64,000 nucleotides of DNA from NCBI GenBank assembly GCA_016802295.1, contig JAESIW010000207.1, positions 885,978 to 949,977 on the forward strand. Reading direction: 5' to 3'. The notes beneath the pieces were generated by a model. That model did no database searches. It had not been told where the DNA came from and saw only the letters and a list, made by a program, of their open reading frames with translations. This document shows, in pieces, positions 10,696-20,493 of the stretch. Position 1 is the stretch's first letter; each line of letters starts with the position of its first letter. Position numbers and translations under genes: made by a program. The stretch is from Brachionus rotundiformis. Taxonomy: Eukaryota > Rotifera > Eurotatoria > Ploima > Brachionidae.

Positions 10696-12614
10696 TCATT
10701 TAAAGGCAGGTGACTTCATCAAACGGCTGAATTCTAGAATACATATTTAAAATTAATTAAAAAAAACAAAATTAAAAAATTCCTCAACATACCTTGAAAG
10801 CTCAATTTTCCATCGAAATTATAATCGACCTTTCTTATCATGCTTTCAATCTCGTATTCTGTAAAATGTTGTCCAATATTTGCCAAAATTTTCTTCAACT
10901 CTGCCACAGTTATGTAACCTGATCCATCCAAATCAAACTTTTTAAACGCGTACCATAAATCGTCATCATCAAACTTTCCAGTAAACACTGGCAACATCAA
11001 TCTACAGAACTCGTTAAAATCTAGATCTCTACTTCCATTTCTGTCAACTTCGTACATCAATTTTTGATAGGCATCTCTGCTCAATCGAACATTCAATTTT
11101 TCCAAAATTCTGTCTATTTCAGACACGTTGATTGTTCCGCTTTTATCAGCGTCAAAATATTTAAACACTTGCCTTAAGACTTGTCAAAGATTTTAAATTT
11201 GCTCTAGGCTAAAAGATTGGTTCTTACTGTTTATGGACTCAGACTCTGTGCTTGAAGTGGTTGTAGTAGTTGTGGTTTTATTTAAATATGTTTCATAGGC
11301 TAGATTCGAGTTTTGCATCAATTTTATTTGACAATTTAAAATGCTGCGATAAGTTTGGATCTCTGACTCCAATTTAGTTCTGGTAACAGTGTCCCAATAC
11401 TCAATGTCATTAGCATAGGAGTCATTTTCCATAATAAGCTTATCAATCTCATTTTGTAATCTTTCTAATTTTTCTTTGTTTCTTAATTTGATATCCATTA
11501 AGCCTATTTTTCAAAATTTTAATTTAACAAAGTTAAACTCTAAAACCGAATGGATAAATTTACCATTTTCAAGACCAGCCAATTTTTTAACAAGCTCATT
11601 ATTTCTTTGGCCTAATAAAGAAATTTCACTCTTTGAGGAATTCAAAGTTGAATGTAATTCGGACACATTGTAATTCTCAATGTCTATGGAAGCCTCTAGT
11701 TTGGACTTGGCCTTTTCAGCCATCACTTTTTCATATTCAGCTGCTTGTACCACTACAGACAATTCATTTTCCTTGTGTTCTTTGTAGTCTTTTAATTGTT
11801 GTTCGCTCAGTTGCTTAAAATCAGATCTTATTTGTTTAACTGCAGTTATCAGTTCATTTTTATAAAAATTGCTCAAGTCCACTGGATTTAGAACTGTTCC
11901 CGCTGGTCTGCTTCTTATATCAGTTACTTCTTCATTGTAGACAGCCTTTCGGAAAGATAGCTCATCAAGCAGTGTCTGAATTTCGAACTCAAGGCCTTTG
12001 TTCTTTAATCTGCTATCTTTTAGTGATACTCTCAAGTTGTCCAAGTCTTTTTCAGCTTTTATATGTTTAGCTTGCTCGCGAGCAATGTCGTCTTCGGCGA
12101 CCAGAGCAGAACGAACCAAGCTTTCGCGCTGTTCTTTGAAGGTGTCCAATTGATTTTGCAGAGCAGCGATCTTTTGCTTCTGTGACTCAGATTCAACTTG
12201 GAAAAATTTTATTCTATTATTCAACTCGCTGACCAAGGCCTCGCTTTCAAGGATTCGAGTCTGATGCTTCACACAATCGTACGACTCTGTCTCAAGTCTG
12301 GATCGAACTCTTTCAATGTCTTGATCCATAGAGTTCTTGTTAACCAGAGTGGGAAAATGAAAGCCTTTGGCACGGTCAACCTCAGCAATCAAATGTTTGT
12401 TAAGCGCTTCCAATGCTCGAACATTTTCCAAGTAGCTATGAAGTTGGGTGTTGAGTTTTTTCAGCTCATCTTTTTCAGTTATATTACTATTTTTCAACTT
12501 GAGGACAGCATTTTTTGTATACTGTTCAAGGGCAGTGAAGCTTTCAGGTTCTGGCTTTGATGCTGTGATCAACGAAGCAGCTGCTCTAAGCGACTGGGCG
12601 GCAAAGTTGGACAT
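10696..12614 (-). CDS. Intermediate filament protein fused to a four-EF-hand calmodulin-like domain
   Basis: Exons 12614-11564, 11503-11228, 11179-10793 and 10733-10696 join through 60-, 48- and 59-nt introns, all phase 1, to 584 codons (583 aa). The rod begins at about residue 46 with EKDELKKLNTQLHSYLENVR, the IF helix-initiation motif, and ends near 405 with KLESEIQTYRSIL, the helix-termination motif. A short Thr/Ser tail (426-440) leads into EF loops at 452-463, 488-499 (Arg replaces the usual Gly6), 525-536 and 561-572. The protein should form cytoplasmic filaments that bind Ca2+. Retaining the 48-nt intron would stop at a TAA (11193) and drop the EF-hands. The fusion rests on frame and splice signals, not on a transcript. 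Confidence 0.8.
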
Positions 12615-13824
12615 TTGTAATTAAATCTTAATATCTTAGAATCTAATTAAACTATTTATGTAGATCAAAATTTTTATTGTAATGTTTAACCTAAAGATTT
12701 AAAAAAAAAGTCTAGCACAAATTTCCAAGATAAAGTTTTTTGCTTTTGAAAACCTGACAACTTTTTAAGCCTAATACATTTAAATTATAGTAAAGCTAAA
12801 AATTGCTCTTTTATATGGCTTAATTTAAATATTAGTAAAATAAATAAGATATGTTTGTAACTTTACAAAGATAAGATTGAATTGCTTTAAATCGCGACTC
12901 TTAAGAGCCGTATTCGAATTAGCAATTCAGGGTACCGGGCTAAACGCTATAAAAAAGTTTCTTTAATCTTTTTTTTTTATTTTAAACAGGTAGATAAACA
13001 TTATTATTAATAGCAAGGCAATAAATTTTAGTTTTATTTTTTTTAAATTAGATATTCAGGTTTAAAATAGCGAGGATTGCTAAGAAATAAAAGCATACAT
13101 TTGGAAAAAACCGTAATTATTCGAAACTTAATTTTACACAATTTGCTTTTAAGGTTGTCTATTTAACATGCAAATAAACTGTAGTTACTCATATGTTAAT
13201 ATTTGATTTAGATATAAATGGTAACAGTGATTTTGATTTCTTTAAATGGAAACATTAAATGCACCCAAATATGTAGGAGATTGGATTTAATCATTTTGGA
13301 ATATTACTTCTAATTAGTTACTCTATATGTAACTCTTAAAACTCAAATTTCAAGTATAAATTCTTTTATAAAGATAAAAAAATCAAATTTTCTACTATTT
13401 GTCTTAAGAGAAAACTTAAAAAAAAGAAATTCAAATAATGTTGTGATGACACAAGAAAAAAATTAGCATTTTTAAATTTTTTAAGTAAATTTTTAAAATT
13501 GTAAAATCTTAATTGAAAATTTTTAAATAATTTAAAAGCAATTAATTTTTTTATATGAAAAAATTTTATTTCTATCAAATTTTATTATCAAATTATTTTA
13601 TTATATCCTCATAAATAAATTGCCTAACTTTTTTAAAGATAGAATTTAAATATTTAAATTCGAAAAGTGTGAAATAGTTTTTTTTTAGTATTTTACACCT
13701 GACAAATGACCACCTGTCGACTCTGATGTTTCCCAAAGGTTTAAAAAAAATATCTTTATCTCAATTAATTTTGTTTTAATTAAATAAATAGTGATAAATT
13801 TCCCAAAATAATGGTATGAAATAT
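12615..13824. other. Intergenic upstream of the filament gene
   Basis: No gene is seen. Bases 13411-13502 are an inverted copy of 16001-16092. The remainder is low-complexity AT-rich DNA. Confidence 0.5.
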
Positions 13825-14687
13825 AGTAGTAGCAGTAGTAGTAGTAAATAATACTGCGACCCTATTGGGTTAAGCTTCTTCGAAGCTATGGCAGTAAATT
13901 AGACTGTTTCTTGAGCCATTTGTCCAGGTTAATTTTGAAATTAATGATTGATTCGGAATTGACGATGTACTGAGGTAGACTATTCCAGACATTAACTACT
14001 CGATTTGTAAAAAAATGATATCGTTGCATGCAACTTTTCACATCTTCTCTAACTATACATTTGTTATGTCTTCTTAAGCAATACGACTGGTTTCGAGAAA
14101 AATTAATACCATTTTCAAAATTGATAATTTCGTATCTTTTAATAACTTTAAAAAGTTGGATTAAGTCTCCTCTCATCCTTCTAACTTTGAGATCAGTTAA
14201 ATTTAGTATTTCAAGTCTTTTAGAGTAGTCAAATTTTCGAAGTGAAGGGATTATTTTTGTCATTCTTCTTTGTACTTTCTCGATTTCAAAAATATCTTTT
14301 TCAAGAAATGGACACCATGAACTAATGGCAAACTCTAAATGAGGTCTAACCAGTGCTGTGTAGAGCATTCTCAATGTATCAATGTTTAAATTTCTGAAAC
14401 TTTTTCTAATCATAGCTAAAATACGATTTCCTCGACTCGTGCAATATTTTACTTGGTTAGTCCATTTCAAGTCACTTTGAATATATACACCTAAATCTTT
14501 TTCGAGAATTGTTTTAGATAAATTCTTTGTACCGTATCTGCTAAAAATGGTATAGTTAAACACAGGATTTTTTGAGCCAACATGCATTACATTACATTTT
14601 TCAATATTCAAATCCAAAGCCCAAGTAAGTGACCAGCTTGAAATTGAGTCTATATCTTTTTGAAGTACGAGAAAGTTTTGTTTTGTC

Positions 14688-14767
14688 TAAAGTTTTGTCT
14701 GTAATTAAAAGCTCCCGAACCCTAAACCCTTGTCCTGGGAGCTTTTAATTACAGACAAAACTTTAGT
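14688..14767. repeat. Inverted repeat interrupting the LINE reading frame
   Basis: The sequence from CTAAAGTTTTGTCTG to GCTCCC is repeated in reverse complement 20 bp further on (GGGAGC to ACAAAACTTTAG), giving arms of about 30 bp. It lies between the two coding halves of the reverse transcriptase and explains the break. Confidence 0.75.
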
Positions 14768-15185
14768 ATCATCGGCATATTTTTCACATTTATTAACTAA
14801 ACGAGTCGAAAGATCGTTTATAAATATCAAAAATAATAGAGGTCCTAATACTGAACCTTGAGGTACTCCGCTGGTTACATCTAACCAACTTGACATGGAT
14901 GAACCCAAAATTACCCTTTGTTTCCTCTCGCTGAGAAAATCACTAATCCAAAAATAAATCATATCGATAAAACCATATCTTTTAAGCTTATATAATAATA
15001 ATCTATGCGATACTATGTCAAACGCTTTCGAAAAATCTGTGTAAATTATATCGACAGATAATCCTTTGTTGAGAGCTGATGTGATAAAATCTATTGATTC
15101 AAGTAAATTTGTTGAACATGATCTTTTTGGCATGAATCCATGTTGTGCGTCAGATAAAAGATTTTGGTTTAAAAGAAAGGCTAAC

Positions 15186-15230
15186 ATGTGATCTTTGACC
15201 AGACTCTCGAGAATCTGGTCAAAGATCACA
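15186..15230. repeat. Palindrome at the 5' truncation point of the LINE
   Basis: GTGATCTTTGACCAGA and its exact reverse complement TCTGGTCAAAGATCAC flank a 10-bp centre containing TCTCGAGA. It coincides with the place where LINE coding sequence begins. Confidence 0.75.
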
Positions 15231-15442
15231 ATATTACAGAATATTTGTTATTAAAAAAAAATTTACTGATGGTTTAAAATTCAATATAGAGATTCAGGCT
15301 CAATCAATAATTTCATCAAAATTTCGACTGAATCAGTTATTGGCTTTATTACTTAAACTTCAATCTAAAATTCCGATATTTTTCTTTTATTTAATTTTTT
15401 ATATTTTTGGTACAAATGTTCCTAAATACACCTATTCTCAAT

Positions 15443-15842
15443 TTATTGTGTCAACAAAAAGAAAGGTCTTTACAGAGATCCATTGGACTGTTCCAGATAT
15501 TATTTTTGAACTCAGCAGCAGCTGTTCAAAAAGAGCCACATCTCATTGAAACTTATTGTGATCTGACAAAATTCAAAAAATTAAAATCTGTACAGTGTAA
15601 AGCGTTTGAATTTTGATTAAGCCATTTTAAAATTCTTTTTTAAATAAAATTTAAAAAAATTAATTTTTTTTTCTTAAATCACAAGAACAAAGCACTTTTC
15701 ATGCTTCGCATGCTAAAGAATAGGCTCAAATAAAATATAAATGCTTTTCTATCTTGAATAGATTTTAATTTCACTATAAATAGGAAAAAATTTTTAAATT
15801 AGATTTAGAATAACACTCCACTTGAATTTTAGTTTTTCCATA
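15443..15842 (+). pseudogene. Inverted duplicate of chitinase 3' end plus SOD promoter
   Basis: Read on the plus strand this matches the minus strand of 20247-20724: part of the last chitinase exon (ending HLIETYCDLTKFKK), the intergenic spacer and the SOD promoter with its TATAAATA box. Compared with the original it has lost roughly 80 and 15 bp inside the coding part and has no SOD start codon. It cannot encode a functional product. Confidence 0.82.
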
Positions 15843-15935
15843 AGCCATTTATGATAATTTTATCTTTATTTAAATCTCTAAAATTATTCACTAGCTCAAA
15901 CTTTGAACAATTAATTTTTGAATTATCTTTTCAGA

Positions 15936-15995
15936 ATGGAAATACAGTATTTATTTGAATCTAGTCATGATGAAAATAATAAAGCCAATAACTGA
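15936..15995 (+). pseudogene. Abortive duplicate of the first codons of the HExxH gene
   Basis: ATG at 15936 opens MEIQYLFESSHDEN, nearly the same as the start of the gene at 16106 (MEIQYSFESSHDEN), but a TGA follows after 19 codons. The 92 bp after it (16001-16092) are an inverted copy of 13411-13502. Confidence 0.65.
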
Positions 15996-16105
15996 TTCAG
16001 ACAATTTTAAAAATTTACTTAAAAAAATTAAAAATGCTAATTTTTTTCTTGTGTCATCACAACATTATTTGAATTTCTTTTTTTTAAGTTTTCTTTTTTT
16101 TAAGG

Positions 16106-16952
16106 ATGGAAATACAGTATTCATTTGAATCTAGTCATGATGAAAATATTAAACACTCGATTAGAATCGCAAATAAGTTTTTGAAGACAAGTATTGTAAA
16201 AGACGTTTTGAGATCAATTTTTCGAGTTGATTTTAGCCAATGTGAGACAAATATCAAATTGGTTAAAATAGCTTATGGTGTTCCTAATGAAGAACCTAAA
16301 AAAGGCCATTTAATGGCATGGACTGAGCGAATAAAAGAAGCCAAAAATATTTATTTTAATGACATATTTAGACAAAGATTGGAGTATCTACAAGTTTCCA
16401 ATAAGTCTGATTCAAAAGAAAAACAGTTTCTGGTTATCTACATGGGAATTTTATTAGTTCATGAATTAGCACATTTAGTTTTAAGATGGAAAGGAATTCT
16501 CAGCTCGCCATCAGATTTTGTTGAAGCTGGAGATTTTCTAGAAACTAGATTATTTGGTGGTATCGTGCGTCTTTTAGTTCAGCCAAATACACTGTGGACA
16601 AAAGAATCGGAGTGTATTGGTAAGAGATTTTATCGGTATTTGTGAATTGATAAAATTTAATTTAGGAATTAGTGTTGAACGACATTTTTGTTCAGAAGGA
16701 CTTAAAATCTATACTTTGGCTTTTAGAGATTATTTAAAGAAAATTTTTTTTGATACTTTGGAAGAAGACAACTATCAGGTAGCAAAGTTTTTAGAGAAAG
16801 CGCTAAATAAAGATACTCTTGTGCTAAAACAGGAAGATGAACAAATTGAAGAAAACAGTAATTGGAGAAAAGAATTAGAAGAAACTATTGGACCTTTTAT
16901 GCTCTTGGAAGATATTGGAGTAAGAAAATGTGGTTTAATGAGAGAAAAATAA
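16106..16952 (+). CDS. Uncharacterised protein with a zincin-like HExxH motif
   Basis: Exons 16106-16619 and 16666-16952 join across a 46-nt phase-1 intron (GTAAGAG...TTTAG) to 266 aa. LLVHELAHLVLRW at about residue 117 contains HExxH inside a hydrophobic helix, the hallmark of zinc metallopeptidases. A later Glu (for example in FVEAGDFLE, about 20 residues on) could be the third ligand. No signal peptide or membrane helix is seen, and the C-terminal exon is charged and helical. I do not recognise the family; peptidase activity is inferred from the motif only. The gene sits among rearranged DNA and has a partial 5' duplicate 170 bp upstream. Confidence 0.65.
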
Positions 16953-16965
16953 TTTTTATCCTTTT

Positions 16966-17301
16966 ATACTATTTATTAAATTTTTTCCGATATATCAATG
17001 ATTCAACATTCAAGCAAAGTAAAATTTTTGATCAAATTTCAAGCGCTCAATCTTGCTCAAACATTTTTAGATGCGCAATTAAAATTCATCGCTGATTTTT
17101 TGCATCTAAAAATGTTTGAGCAAGACTGAGCGCTTGAAATTTGATCAAAAATTTTACTTTGCTAATAATGATTAACTTTTTTATATATTTTTTGAATAAA
17201 ATTTAATCAATATTAAATTTAAATTTGTTTTTAATTCATGTGGTATTTCATTTAGATAATTTATTAATTAACTCTATTGTGCAATTTAATATGACCGTAT
17301 C
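16966..17301. repeat. Direct duplicate of LTR-element flank (left)
   Basis: Outside the fold-back insertion this stretch matches 18688-18872, down to the shared ATGACCGTATCT at the right edge. The two copies bracket the LTR element. Confidence 0.75.
17013..17163. mobile_element. Fold-back element, 62-bp arms
   Basis: Arms 17013-17074 and 17102-17163 are reverse complements with one mismatch and a 27-bp spacer (ends AGCAAAG/CTTTGCT). The paralogous flank at about 18720 runs through the same point without the element, so it is an insertion. Confidence 0.8.
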
Positions 17302-18681
17302 TGTGGTGTCTTGACAAAAGACAACACAAAAGTCACATCTGATCCAATCAGTTTCTTTTTTATTGTGACTGACTAACGCGCATACGCAGATATTGCTGCA
17401 ACCAACCAGCTATGTCTGCTATTTCAGTATTTATATATTAATTCAATATTATATATGATTCGAACCACATTTTGTACACTTTTCTTTGAGACGGAATGAA
17501 CAATTTTATTTACTTCGGCCTAATCTTTTTATTTTAATTTTAGAACGGCCGTTTTCGTACCCTTTTTTTAAAATAAAGAATCTCTAAAGATAAAACCCTT
17601 CATTTGTTAACTGGAACACCACATCTGGCGACGAGGATAAAAAAAAAACTAATAAGAAATTTATGTTGGAAGGAGAAAAAGAGGAAGTTAAAAGCGAAAA
17701 CAAGGAGCAACAACTCATTCAGCAAAAACAACTTCTCACTAAACAACAAAACGTGCAGCAACAACTGCATACACAACAAATTAAGCAGCAACAACTACTC
17801 ACACAACAACAGGTAAATCAAATGGCAGTAGCAATGCCAATGGAACCTTTCGACTATGGTCGAAACATGGATACACTTGGATCCAGATGGAAGAGATGGC
17901 TCGACAAGTTTGAACTCCACATCACAGGCAATGCTCTCACAGACGAGGATATGATCAAGGCCCGCTTCTTAACGAGTATGGGGGACGCGGTCTATGACAC
18001 AGCAAAATCACTTGGTTTGAGCCTCAAAGATAAAACTCGCAAAGAAATTCACGAGGCTCTCACGAAACATTTCAACCCTGAAAAATCTGAGGTCAACGAA
18101 ATCCTGAAATTTCGACGCGCGCTGAAGCACAAAGAGTACCAGTGAACAGCTACTACTTGAGACTCCGAGATCTCAGCCAACACTGCGGGTTTAGTACCGG
18201 ACTGGGCAGAGAACTAGCTATCCAGTTTCTCTACGGATGTGGCATGGAGCCTAGTCCCGCCCAAAGCAAGAAACCCGCGAAAGATGCACCTGGTGCGGCG
18301 GAGAACGCCATGCTACTAGAGAAGCCTGCCCAGCGAACGGGAAAAAATGCGACAAGTGCGGCAAGCTGAATGCACTTTGCAGCAGTATGCCTAACTGAGC
18401 AAAGGCCACGAAGCAGCCAACAATCTGCAAACAATGGCCAGACTCAACCCTTTCGAGGCGGAGGACAGCGCCATGGCAAAAACTCGACTACAAGCCAACA
18501 GTACTCAAAACACAAAGGTCAAGTAAATGCGGTTGCCAGCAAGCAATCCGACAACGAACAATTTTATTTACTTCGGCCTAATCTTTTTATTTTAATTTTA
18601 GAACGGCCGTTTTCGTACCCTTTTTTTAAAATAAAGAATCTCTAAAGATAAAACCCTTCATTTGTTAACTGGAACACCACA
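17302..18681 (+). mobile_element. Ty3/gypsy-type LTR element, gag only, truncated 3' LTR
   Basis: The 5' LTR spans 17302-17623, begins TGTGGTGT and ends ACACCACA. The 3' copy keeps only its last part (18557-18681) and joins directly to gag. No protease, reverse transcriptase or integrase is present. TGGCGACGAGGA right after the 5' LTR is the likely primer-binding site. There is no clear target duplication. Confidence 0.85.
17663..18434 (+). pseudogene. Frameshifted gag gene of the LTR element
   Basis: A Gln-rich N-terminus is followed by a Ty3/gypsy-type capsid (SRWKRWLDKFELHITGN, RFLTSMGDAVYD, HFNPEKSEVN). The frame is lost at TGA 18143-18145; the capsid continues in another frame (MNSYYLRLRDLSQHCGF). 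In a third frame around 18270-18390 lie two zinc-knuckle-like stretches (CTWCGGERHATREAC and CDKCGKLN). At least two shifts make it non-functional. Confidence 0.82.
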
Positions 18682-18687
18682 TCATAA

Positions 18688-18872
18688 TATTTATAAATTT
18701 TTTCCGACATATCAATGATTCAACATTCACAAATAATTAACTTTTTTATATATTTTTTGAATAAAATTTAATCAATATTAAATTTAAATTTGTTTTTAAT
18801 TCATGTGGTATTTCATTTAGATAATTTATTAATTAACTCTATTGTGCAATTTAATATGACCGTATCTAGGCT
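18688..18872. repeat. Direct duplicate of LTR-element flank (right)
   Basis: This is the copy of 16966-17301 without the fold-back insertion. It is followed by about 780 bp of AT-rich sequence (to 19652) in which I see nothing. Confidence 0.75.
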
Positions 18873-19652
18873 TTGGTGACTTTGTTCTCATTTCATACCA
18901 TCTACAAACAATCAAAAATAAAGGCCTTTACTAAAATATCTTATCTCATCTCGACTTTATAATTCTATTCACTGTGAGCCCCAATTTTTCAGCAATTTTT
19001 TTTCTGCTTCCAAAAAAAGCTATTAGAAATCTGGACTGACTGGAAACGAGTCGATTTAAGCAAAATTTTTGATTTCACTTCAATAAAACAACTATGTTTT
19101 ATTTGATGGTAAAGCAAAGAAACTTGATTAATTTATACCTTTAACTAAGAAATTCACAGTTCGTAAAAATTTTCAGCATCAACATTTATATAAAATTAAA
19201 AAAGGTTGTTTTCTATTTTGAAAATATGAGAATATTTGTCAAGATAATTATGATCATCTAAATTTAAAAAAAGTTCATTTTTTTGAATTCTGTTTTAAAT
19301 ATAATTGCTAAGTTTATAAGTATTTCATTAAAAGATTTTTTAAAAACATTAATTAAAAAGGAAGATTCATTTGAATCATCTAGTCGTAAAATTAAAATAT
19401 TTCATCATTCCTACAAATTTTACTATCAATAGAAAAAAATAATTATTGATTATAAAGAGAAAAAATTAACTTTTCAAATCTTAATAAAAGTGTGAATTAT
19501 AAATTAAAAAATTTGTTTTAATAAAGATAATATTCGAAAATTTATTTGTTTAACATTAATTGTAAAATTCGAAATTAACTAAAAAATTTTAATACGATTT
19601 AAAAAAAATATTTGGACTAAAAATTAATTTAATTTGATTTAATGTAATTTGA

Positions 19653-20237
19653 TTAGAGTGAATTGACGATTCCAATAGTACCGCATGCAATACGACTTCC
19701 ACTGTTTCCGCTTTTTGCACTTTCAACATGATTTCCCATTCCTTGGTCATCACTGTTCTCATGTAATACAATTGAACGACCAATTATCGAATTAGGTCCA
19801 AGCAATTGCAATTTTGAACTGGTAATTGTGGTAATAATTCTTCCATTAACAGTTTGAACGTTGCCCAAGTCTCCTACGTGGCCATTGAGGTCCATGACCG
19901 AACTATGACGAGCCCCAGTTGGATTCCAGTGAGGACCAGCGCTGTTACAAGCTTGTGAAGGATCTTGCAAACCAGAAATGCCGAATGTATGAATGTGAAC
20001 GCCACGCATTTGGTTTACCACTGGGCCTGTTCCTGGCATGAAAGTTATATTCAAACGAACAACAACTGGATCTCTTGGGGAAAGTTGTGAAAATTTGGCG
20101 TCACCAAATACCATCACTGGTTCACGCATTCCTCGTTTCATAATTCCACCACCAATAATGGCAACGGCGTTGATCGGAAAACTTTGGGCATTTGCATAAC
20201 AAATAGCCGAAAATAATAAAATTACCAATTTTAACAT
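19653..20237 (-). CDS. Extracellular Cu/Zn superoxide dismutase
   Basis: A single exon of 194 aa. A signal peptide (LKLVILLFSAICYANA) sends it outside the cell. All metal ligands are present: His81 and His83 (GVHIHTFG), bridging His103 (AGPHWNP), His111, His120 and Asp123 (GHVGD), His159 (IVLHEN). Arg182 (GSRIACG) guides superoxide, and Cys97-Cys185 can form the family disulfide. HxHTFG replaces the usual HxHEFG, which should not affect catalysis. It converts superoxide to oxygen and hydrogen peroxide. Confidence 0.93.
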   Translation of the reverse strand: MLKLVILLFSAICYANAQSFPINAVAIIGGGIMKRGMREPVMVFGDAKFSQLSPRDPVVVRLNITFMPGTGPVVNQMRGVHIHTFGISGLQDPSQACNSAGPHWNPTGARHSSVMDLNGHVGDLGNVQTVNGRIITTITSSKLQLLGPNSIIGRSIVLHENSDDQGMGNHVESAKSGNSGSRIACGTIGIVNSL

Positions 20238-20304
20238 GATTGAATGTGGAAAAGCTTAAATTCAAGTGGAGTGTTATTCTAAATTTAATTAAAAAAAATT
20301 TTCC

Positions 20305-20312
20305 TATTTATA
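20305..20312 (-). promoter_or_regulatory. TATA box of the SOD gene
   Basis: TATAAATA on the minus strand lies 68 bp before the SOD start codon. The same box is preserved in the inverted duplicate near 15775. Confidence 0.6.
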
Positions 20313-20493
20313 GTCAAATAAAAATCTATTCAATATAATAAAACCATTTATGTTTTATTCGAGACTTTTCTTGAACATGAAAAGAGTTTTGTTCTTGTGA
20401 TTTAAGAAAAAAATTTGTATTTTTTTTAAATTTTATTTAAAAAAGAATTTCAAAATGGCTTAATCAAAATTCAAACGCTTTACACTGTACAGA

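Larger units (their letters stand above)
13825..15230 (-). mobile_element. 5'-truncated non-LTR retrotransposon (LINE)
   Basis: On the minus strand, 15229-14705 and 14617-13886 encode reverse transcriptase blocks: KRSCSTNLLESIDFI, TDFSKAFDIVSH, GVPQGSVLGPLLFLIFINDL and the catalytic YADDT, then the thumb/C-terminal TLRMLYTALVRPHLEF and EKVQRRMTKII. This order is that of CR1/L2/Jockey-type LINEs. The endonuclease half is missing. The 3' end closes with a TAC-type microsatellite (13825-13847), a common LINE tail. The reading frame is broken by an inserted palindrome at 14688-14767. Confidence 0.88.

Noticed and set aside
12890..12955. GC-richer patch resembling a tRNA
   Set aside because: No cloverleaf with proper anticodon and T-arm could be folded by eye.
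13366..13578. Minus-strand ORF of 70 codons
   Set aside because: Low-complexity Lys/Phe/Asn translation of AT-rich DNA that overlaps the inverted 92-bp repeat; no splice context.
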